Positions 7,270 through 12,382 of a stretch of DNA of 12,382 bases are shown here, in pieces. Each line of letters opens with the position of its first letter. The first letter of the stretch is position 1. The notes beneath the pieces are model-generated. The model saw nothing but the letters and a program-made list of their open reading frames with translations, was not told where the DNA came from and did no database searches. Source of the stretch: Clostridium sp. CAG:568 (GTDB lineage: Bacteria > Bacillota_I > Bacilli_A > RFN20 > CAG-288); NCBI GenBank assembly GCA_000434395.1, contig FR878801.1:48890-61271 (forward strand). Direction: 5' to 3'. A program made the translations under genes and the position numbers.

Positions 7270-9335
7270 TGAAATTTAAAAATATTATCGTTTCTTTATC
7301 CTTGATTTCCTTGTTGGCTTCTTGCTCCAATCAAACGACAACTCCTGTTCCTACAACTCCTAGCGATAATTCATCCAATACTGGTGATAACGATTACCAA
7401 CCTGTAGGTGAATTACAAAGATTGATGAAAGAAATAAAGAAGGATTCTAACTTCTCTATCGGATATCATGTAAGTAACTATGATCAAGGTGAATCCGATA
7501 TGAACTTCTTCTTCACCAATTATTCATTTCAACAAGGAAACAATACTAATTCTCAAGGTATAGCTCAAGGTGATGGATTCATCTATAGATATACATTGGA
7601 TGACGAAGGAAATGTCGATGCTGGAATTCCTTTGGTCAACTATAACACTGGGGTAAGATATGATGAAATTTATTCATATATCAACGGTGTAGCTAATTTG
7701 GATTTGTCCAAACTCCCGACTGAGACTGATGATGATGGATATTATCCTTATGAGTTCGGCCAAGAAGGAAATGAAGCTAATGATTTGGTCATCATGACAG
7801 TCTTCCTTAGACAGACTCAAGGTTCTTTGTATCCTAAGTCTCTCAAAATAAAGACGATCGGTGACTCTATCTTATTCGATTCGGTTCTTTTGACTTATGG
7901 AGAATCATCAGACAATCCTTTGGACTTGAGAATTCAGTCCAGTGTTTATGATATAAACAGTACGACAAATTCTCAAATCAAATCTTATATAGATTCGGGA
8001 AAGACAGCTAAGGATCCATTGAATTTTGATTTCTATAAGGTGTTCAATAAATATTTGAACTGTAACGATAACTATACAATTTCATTAGATGGAACTGGAA
8101 TGACTAACTTGTCTTCAGCTTATAAGCTTGATTACACTGAGAAACGCACTCAAGATGGAATTTTGGATGTTTTTTCTAGTGGGGAGAGAAGTGGTGCGAT
8201 GATGGATCAAGGATCATTGAATTATTTCAAATTAGATTCAAATAATAAATTGAGCATAATCGGTACTCCTATTGCTGATTCGGATGGCAATTTCTATGAA
8301 TCCATATACGGAGACTATAGGACCTCTTTCAGCTCATTTGATTTCTCATTGCTGAGTGGATATGTGAAGAATAATGAAGAGAAGATATATTATTTGACTG
8401 ATAGTCAATTCGTTTATTATTTTGCTCATCTATGTCAAATCAATGTGCAGGATGATTTCAGTGTAGATGGTGTCACTATTCAAATAACAGATGAAGATAA
8501 AGCTGAGTTTACTGCTACTTTTGATCTATATAGCAAGAATACTGGAACTAGATATGGTAAATTTAAAGCTAAGTTCTTCGACGTCAACAACACATCAATT
8601 CCTGAGGTTACAGATTATTTGTCCGAAGGCGATGAGCCTTCGACTCAAACAAAAGCTGATTTGAAGACTGTATTGGATGCCTTTAAAGGAAACAACTATT
8701 CTTATGACACTTTGGTGAATAGCAAAGGTATGGCTAAAGTCTTCTATAATCCCTCCTATTATTTCCTTCAAGTATATGGAGATCCTAATACCAATGAAGG
8801 ATACTTGAAGGACGGTGACCATATTTATTCCTTTGGAGTTCAGTATGAGACTGATACAAGCGGACAGATTATATATGATTCAAACAATGATATGATTGTC
8901 AAGAATTTTGTTGTGAACAACAAAGGTACAGATTATGCTGATGCTATTCATAATATGAAGCTTCCCGGTATTGGAAAAGTTTATAGCGATGAGAATTCAT
9001 TGAATTATATGTCTGAATTCTCTCAAGACTTATATGATACTGATAAGTATGACATAGGAACATATGGTGGAATTACATATTGGAATTTAAACGACTATAC
9101 TTTAAGTCAAAAGATATTTGATTACGTTTATTCCGAAACTAAATCATTATTGCCTTTAGGTGTTGGAGTTAAAGTTTCAAATAAAGCCGATTCGAAAAAA
9201 CTGTCTTTGATATTAGCTAGCACTATGTCAGATGGTTCTCAAAGCGGATATGCTGCTTTGACTTACTATGATATCGGAACTACTTCCAATCCAATTATAG
9301 AGAGGCAAATTGAGAATTACTTGTCTAACAAGTAA
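7269..9335 (+). CDS. Lipoprotein with three copies of the same unrecognised repeat module
   Basis: Not a family I recognise. The 688-residue product has a lipoprotein signal with lipobox LASC (Cys19) and a Thr/Pro/Ser/Asn linker to about residue 47. Three tandem modules follow. Each opens with a short helix-like stretch ending in N-[F/Y]-[S/T] (61-63, 268-270, 476-478) and closes with a D-[I/V]-containing signature (DINSTT at 228, DVNNTS at 438, DIGTTS at 668) followed about ten residues later by a Tyr-[Ile/Leu]-like end. The spacings are 167, 170 and 192 residues. Between them are a Tyr-rich strand region and, in the first two copies, a SxxxxDxSxL-like element. No enzyme motif is seen. It starts on the A of the previous gene's stop (TAATG), so the two related products are probably made in similar amounts. 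A beta-rich surface binding or scaffolding role is plausible; a LolA/LppX-like fold is only a guess. Confidence 0.85.
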   Translation: MKFKNIIVSLSLISLLASCSNQTTTPVPTTPSDNSSNTGDNDYQPVGELQRLMKEIKKDSNFSIGYHVSNYDQGESDMNFFFTNYSFQQGNNTNSQGIAQGDGFIYRYTLDDEGNVDAGIPLVNYNTGVRYDEIYSYINGVANLDLSKLPTETDDDGYYPYEFGQEGNEANDLVIMTVFLRQTQGSLYPKSLKIKTIGDSILFDSVLLTYGESSDNPLDLRIQSSVYDINSTTNSQIKSYIDSGKTAKDPLNFDFYKVFNKYLNCNDNYTISLDGTGMTNLSSAYKLDYTEKRTQDGILDVFSSGERSGAMMDQGSLNYFKLDSNNKLSIIGTPIADSDGNFYESIYGDYRTSFSSFDFSLLSGYVKNNEEKIYYLTDSQFVYYFAHLCQINVQDDFSVDGVTIQITDEDKAEFTATFDLYSKNTGTRYGKFKAKFFDVNNTSIPEVTDYLSEGDEPSTQTKADLKTVLDAFKGNNYSYDTLVNSKGMAKVFYNPSYYFLQVYGDPNTNEGYLKDGDHIYSFGVQYETDTSGQIIYDSNNDMIVKNFVVNNKGTDYADAIHNMKLPGIGKVYSDENSLNYMSEFSQDLYDTDKYDIGTYGGITYWNLNDYTLSQKIFDYVYSETKSLLPLGVGVKVSNKADSKKLSLILASTMSDGSQSGYAALTYYDIGTTSNPIIERQIENYLSNK
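7413..7988 (+). repeat. Repeat module copy C (first module of the 7269-9335 lipoprotein)
   Basis: Residues about 49-240. It opens with LMKEIKKDSNFSI, has the middle FIYRYTLDDEGNVDAG and NLDLSKLP, and closes with VYDINSTTNSQIKSYI. Confidence 0.6.
8031..8621 (+). repeat. Repeat module copy D (second module of the 7269-9335 lipoprotein)
   Basis: Residues about 255-451. It opens with FNKYLNCNDNYTI, has the middle LNYFKLDSNNKLSIIGTP and SFDFSLLSG, and closes with FFDVNNTSIPEVTDYL. It is the copy most similar to C by eye. Confidence 0.6.
8661..9332 (+). repeat. Repeat module copy E (third module of the 7269-9335 lipoprotein)
   Basis: Residues about 465-688. It opens with LDAFKGNNYSY, has the middle IYSFGVQYETDTSGQIIYD and NMKLPG, and closes with YYDIGTTSNPIIERQI at the C-terminus. 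Confidence 0.6.
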
Positions 9336-9338
9336 TAG

Positions 9339-9344
9339 AAAGGA
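9339..9344 (+). promoter_or_regulatory. Ribosome binding site that decides the start of the last gene
   Basis: AAAGGA sits ten bases before the ATG at 9355 and only four before the in-frame ATG at 9349. The ten-base spacing matches the 10-11 bases seen for two other genes here, and starting at 9355 places the MKKRK n-region first. The longer in-frame reading from TTG at 9310 lies inside the upstream gene and has no ribosome site. Confidence 0.75.
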
Positions 9345-9354
9345 TTTGATGCTT

Positions 9355-12300
9355 ATGAAAAAAAGAAAATTAATTCCTGCTTTATCTTCTTGGTTATTAT
9401 TGACTTGCCTTATAGGATGCAACGACAATAATATTAATCCTTCAAATACTAGTGGGAAGCCTTCGACAGGTGTTCCTTCGACCGTGACTCCTACTGATAA
9501 AAAGCCTGTCACCAAAGTAGAAATAAATGGAACGAAGACTTTAATAGTCGGAGAAGATACAAAGCTCATAGCTAATACTGAAGTGACCTGGTCTTCTTCA
9601 GATGAGACAGTTGCAACTGTCGATGAAACTGGAAAGGTTCATGGTGTAGCTTCAGGTTCTGTTACCATTACTGCTACTTCTATTGAAAATCCTAGTCTTT
9701 CAGCTGAATGGGAGATTTCGGTCAGCATGAGAATTCCTTCCAAGGATAAGTTGAACTTCAGTGCTAAGATCGATGGAAGTGAAGTCTCTCCTGTCGATGG
9801 AAAGTATAGTTTTCCTTTAGGAAAAGAAGTAATACTTACTATTAATTCTCAAGAAGGATTTATGACTCCTAGCGTCACATTCAGCTTGACTCTTCCTAGT
9901 GATGTCGATCAAACAATATGCAGTGTCGAAAATATTGCAGATACGACTAATTCAGCTGAATTTTTAGGAATAGGTAGCTTTGAAGGTGGAACCTTGACTG
10001 CAACTTGCTCTTTTGGAGATAGTGAAAGCAAGAGTATAAAGATGCCGATTCAATTCGATGTCATCGATACTAATGCTGATAACAAAGCCAACTTCTTCAA
10101 TAAGTTTGAAGGATGTGAAGCTGTCGAGAAGAATTCGTTGACCGATGCTAGAATTACTGAAGAAACTAAGACTACTGATTTGACTGATGCTTCTATAAAT
10201 CCTGAAACACAGCATAAATCCTATACTTATGCTTTGTTTACCGATGCCGTTTATGTCAATGTGACTGGAGATTCCAAAGAGGATTATTTTGCTGGATCCA
10301 GAAATGGTTCTACATATCTTTTCGATTATGACGGTAGCAAGATTGGAACTTTCTATAAGTTTGGTAGTTCAGAAAAGTTAGGTGAGTCCTTCGTATTGTT
10401 GAATCATGCACCTGTCTATGGACTTGCTAATAGAATCAAAGCTTTATTCGATTCATCTTATGGATTAGATACTGGTTTGGTCAACTTTGGAAATTATGCA
10501 GCATATGCATATTCCATTTTCACTATAACTCGTGAAAAGGCAGAGGTAGTATCTAATTTCGATTATGGTTCTACACATTATGAATTGAATTTGACGGTGA
10601 ATTTCGACGGAAGCAAGATTACTTCCTTTAAGTTTACTGAATTGTCTCAAACTTCAAAAAAGAAGATTGAATATAGTCTTGAAGGATCTAACTTCGTTTA
10701 CGGAGAAAAGAAGATCGATAGTCAAGATAACAACGAATCCTATTTGTCTTTTGATACATTCTATTACAAGACTCTAAATCTAATTTGTTTAGGTGGGACT
10801 AATGTCGATTCTGTAGGTGACTACACCAACACTGATAAGTATGGAACTAGTGATGATTTCAACGCTGAAGAGAATGCTTATATTCTTCCCAAATATAAAT
10901 CGTTGGCAATGCGTATAGATCCAACACTTGGAAATCCTATCATCGATAGCATAACAGTGACTCAAGATAACCAAGATGTGATTGTCTCATCCATAGGTAG
11001 CAACGGACTAGTCATTTTCCAACCTAAGACTGAAAGAGAGCAACAAGATGATGGAAGCTATAAGGATGTCGTAAAAGAAGGAACCACAACCTTTACTTTA
11101 ACTTCAGCAAAGAATAAAGTTTCTACTTCTATAAAAGTCGAATTTAAGACTGAGACTATCAATGCTATAGAAGTCAAGGACAACAAGCCTAATAACAATG
11201 ACTTTGGTGATGTCTATTTGAATGATAATTCAAGTTACTTTACATTAAAAGCTTCACCTAATGATGATCAGGTTGATTATGAATACGAAGCTATAGACTC
11301 TCAAACTGGTGCTTTAATATCGGATTTGAAAGTCGATCACTATGTAGATGGAAACATCGATGGTTTATCTAGCTTCTATTACTATATTGTTGGAAGCAAG
11401 GTTGGAACATATAGCTTCAAAATCAGAGTTAAAGGAACTGCTGTTTCTACTAAAGATATCTTTACTATAAACATTAAATCTCCTTTGTCTGATACTGAGA
11501 TATATAACTATGTAAAGGATAAGACTTATAAGATAACTACAAGTACTTCAGTCCAGACTGTTAAGTTCACATCTAATACAAGTATTGCTTATACTTATAA
11601 AAATGAGAGTTCTGGAATAGATCAAACCGAGAATATTGCAGTGACTATCACTAATGGAAAAATCAAGGTTAACGATGTCGAAGAAATTAAGATTACATCT
11701 AGTAAAATTGATGATACTGTAGATTCAGAAGGCTCTACTTCAAAAACTACATTCACTAGCACTTATAGAGGTCAAAAATTCAACTCATCTTCTAAGTATT
11801 ATATTGGTGTGATGGCTGAGAATATCAGAGTATCTTTTGACTTTAATACTTTGGGAATATTCTTCATCAACAATTATGGTGGATACGAGAAACAAGAATT
11901 TCAAGTGGATAAATCTAGTCAAATTGATATAGATAACCTTCCCTCTTATTTGAATGGAAAGACATTGGTGAATAATGATTTGAGTTGGATTATTGGTGCA
12001 GGTAACTGCACGGTCAGTGTCTCCTTTACTTCGACCCACGCCTCCTTGACAATGGTCAATAATCAGAACACAACTATTGGAACACTTGAGTTTGACTATG
12101 CTTACGATTCTACAAGCAATGGAATAGTTGTTTCAAACAGCACTTCTATTACTAGACCTGCTTCTATGGGTGGATTTTCGTTATCTGTCATGAAATTGAC
12201 TTTGTCGGCGGATAAGTCATCGATCGATATCTCTATTGGAGCTTTATCTCAGTATTCTGAAGAGCCGTTGACTTCAGAAGTCGAAATCAAATTGTTCTAG
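9355..12300 (+). CDS. Large Ig-like (Big_2) surface lipoprotein
   Basis: Predicted 981-residue lipoprotein with signal MKKRK, a hydrophobic core and lipobox LIGC (Cys22), then a Ser/Thr/Pro/Asn linker. A bacterial Ig-like group 2 domain at about 52-124 is recognised from VTKVEING, VTWSSSDETVATVDETGKV and GVASGSVTITAT. Big_2 domains are common in bacterial surface proteins, where they act as spacers or adhesive units. The rest is beta-rich and not assignable by eye: about 240-520 contains a FTDAVYVNV strand region recalling the unrecognised modules of the upstream genes, about 530-705 looks like further Ig-like or fibronectin-like domains (GTTTFTLTSAKNKVSTSIKV, then GTYSFKIRVKG), and 712-981 appears to be a degenerate duplication. 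No protease or glycosidase motif is seen. The start is chosen from the AAAGGA site and the signal peptide. It is the last gene of the operon, 19 bases after the previous stop, and is followed by an intrinsic terminator. An adhesin or scaffold role is likely but inferred. Confidence 0.88.
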   Translation: MKKRKLIPALSSWLLLTCLIGCNDNNINPSNTSGKPSTGVPSTVTPTDKKPVTKVEINGTKTLIVGEDTKLIANTEVTWSSSDETVATVDETGKVHGVASGSVTITATSIENPSLSAEWEISVSMRIPSKDKLNFSAKIDGSEVSPVDGKYSFPLGKEVILTINSQEGFMTPSVTFSLTLPSDVDQTICSVENIADTTNSAEFLGIGSFEGGTLTATCSFGDSESKSIKMPIQFDVIDTNADNKANFFNKFEGCEAVEKNSLTDARITEETKTTDLTDASINPETQHKSYTYALFTDAVYVNVTGDSKEDYFAGSRNGSTYLFDYDGSKIGTFYKFGSSEKLGESFVLLNHAPVYGLANRIKALFDSSYGLDTGLVNFGNYAAYAYSIFTITREKAEVVSNFDYGSTHYELNLTVNFDGSKITSFKFTELSQTSKKKIEYSLEGSNFVYGEKKIDSQDNNESYLSFDTFYYKTLNLICLGGTNVDSVGDYTNTDKYGTSDDFNAEENAYILPKYKSLAMRIDPTLGNPIIDSITVTQDNQDVIVSSIGSNGLVIFQPKTEREQQDDGSYKDVVKEGTTTFTLTSAKNKVSTSIKVEFKTETINAIEVKDNKPNNNDFGDVYLNDNSSYFTLKASPNDDQVDYEYEAIDSQTGALISDLKVDHYVDGNIDGLSSFYYYIVGSKVGTYSFKIRVKGTAVSTKDIFTINIKSPLSDTEIYNYVKDKTYKITTSTSVQTVKFTSNTSIAYTYKNESSGIDQTENIAVTITNGKIKVNDVEEIKITSSKIDDTVDSEGSTSKTTFTSTYRGQKFNSSSKYYIGVMAENIRVSFDFNTLGIFFINNYGGYEKQEFQVDKSSQIDIDNLPSYLNGKTLVNNDLSWIIGAGNCTVSVSFTSTHASLTMVNNQNTTIGTLEFDYAYDSTSNGIVVSNSTSITRPASMGGFSLSVMKLTLSADKSSIDISIGALSQYSEEPLTSEVEIKLF
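11488..11760 (+). repeat. C-terminal beta module, first copy
   Basis: Residues about 712-802 of the Big_2 lipoprotein. YVKDKTYKI is followed by VQTVKFTSNTSIAYTYKN and NIAVTITNGKIKV. These line up in order with the blocks of the second copy, but the similarity is loose and was judged by eye. Confidence 0.4.
11932..12297 (+). repeat. C-terminal beta module, second copy
   Basis: Residues about 860-981. YLNGKTLVNN is followed by CTVSVSFTSTHASLTMVNN, FDYAYDSTSNGIVVSN and VMKLTLSADKSSIDIS. The order of strands, the FTS element and the NG-I-V hairpin match the first copy; the terminal LTLSADKSS strand pair is clearer here. Confidence 0.4.
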
Positions 12301-12317
12301 CATTTTGTTTCTTTAAG

Positions 12318-12350
12318 CTGATAACCGATAAAGGCTATCAGTTTTTATTT
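12318..12350 (+). terminator. Intrinsic terminator of the lipoprotein operon
   Basis: CTGATAACC (12318-12326) pairs with GGCTATCAG (12333-12341) around a GATAAA loop, giving a nine-position stem with one A-C mismatch. It is followed directly by TTTTTATTT (12342-12350). It begins 18 bases after the TAG of the last gene, as expected for the end of a transcript. Confidence 0.88.
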
Positions 12351-12382
12351 TAGCTTTAATTAAGTAATACTTTCCCAACCAA

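Noticed and set aside
9310..9354. Upstream in-frame TTG (9310) and ATG (9349) as starts of the last lipoprotein gene
   Set aside because: The TTG lies inside the preceding gene with no ribosome site and would put non-signal residues before MKKRK. The ATG at 9349 is only four bases from AAAGGA; 9355 is ten bases away.
9228..9569. 113-codon minus-strand open frame spanning the junction of the last two genes
   Set aside because: It overlaps two supported genes and their ribosome site, and has no start context or protein features of its own.
2143..12300. UGA recoded as Trp (mycoplasma-type code)
   Set aside because: Trp is encoded by TGG and the genes read through under the standard code. No gene here ends in TGA, but six stop codons are too few to mean anything.
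1..12382. CRISPR array, tRNA, rRNA, insertion sequence or phage genes
   Set aside because: No regularly spaced direct repeats, no clover-leaf or rRNA-like sequence, and no transposase or terminal inverted repeats were seen on either strand.

Overview
The window looks like low-GC Gram-positive-type (Bacillota/Mycoplasmatota-like) chromosomal DNA, plausibly from an uncultured gut Bacilli-type bacterium. Reasons: AT-rich coding DNA, strong AGGAG-type ribosome sites, TTG as a favoured Leu codon, AGA as the favoured Arg codon, TAA/TAG stops with Trp read from TGG, and five consecutive genes whose products begin with a lipobox signal peptide followed by an Asn/Ser/Thr/Pro-rich linker. The taxonomic placement is inference; there is no marker gene here.

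Layout. All genes are on the + strand. Bases 2-1963 are the 3' part of a MacB-like ABC exporter gene (ATPase fused to an FtsX-type permease); it is cut by the left edge inside the Walker A region. Bases 1964-2142 are an AT-rich intergenic stretch with a weak hairpin and a probable promoter. Bases 2143-12300 hold five tightly packed lipoprotein genes (gaps of 2, 1, -1 and 19 bases) that look like one operon, closed by a good intrinsic terminator at 12318-12350. The last 32 bases hold nothing recognisable.

The operon. The first two genes (2143-3879 and 3882-5489) are tandem paralogues of M6 (immune inhibitor A-like) zinc metalloproteases, both with an intact HExxHxxGxxD site and both predicted to be anchored to the membrane by lipid. 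The next two (5491-7269 and 7269-9335) are lipoproteins I do not recognise. By eye they consist of two and three copies of a shared module: an N-terminal [N/R]-[F/Y]-[S/T] region, a middle Tyr-rich strand region, and a C-terminal signature near D-[I/V/L]-x-x-[T/K]-[S/T]. The last gene (9355-12300) encodes a 981-residue lipoprotein with a bacterial Ig-like (Big_2) domain near the membrane, further beta-rich segments, and an apparent duplicated beta module at its C-terminus.

Taken together the operon looks like a cell-surface assembly: two anchored proteases made with three large beta-rich surface lipoproteins that could bind substrate, present ligands or act as scaffolds. That role is inferred from co-transcription and domain content. 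The ABC exporter upstream may be functionally linked, or just a neighbour with its own transcript. Composition is uneven: the ATPase/TM1 half of the exporter gene is about 45% GC by hand count and the remainder about 26%, and the first module of the 5491-7269 gene is also GC-richer than its second.
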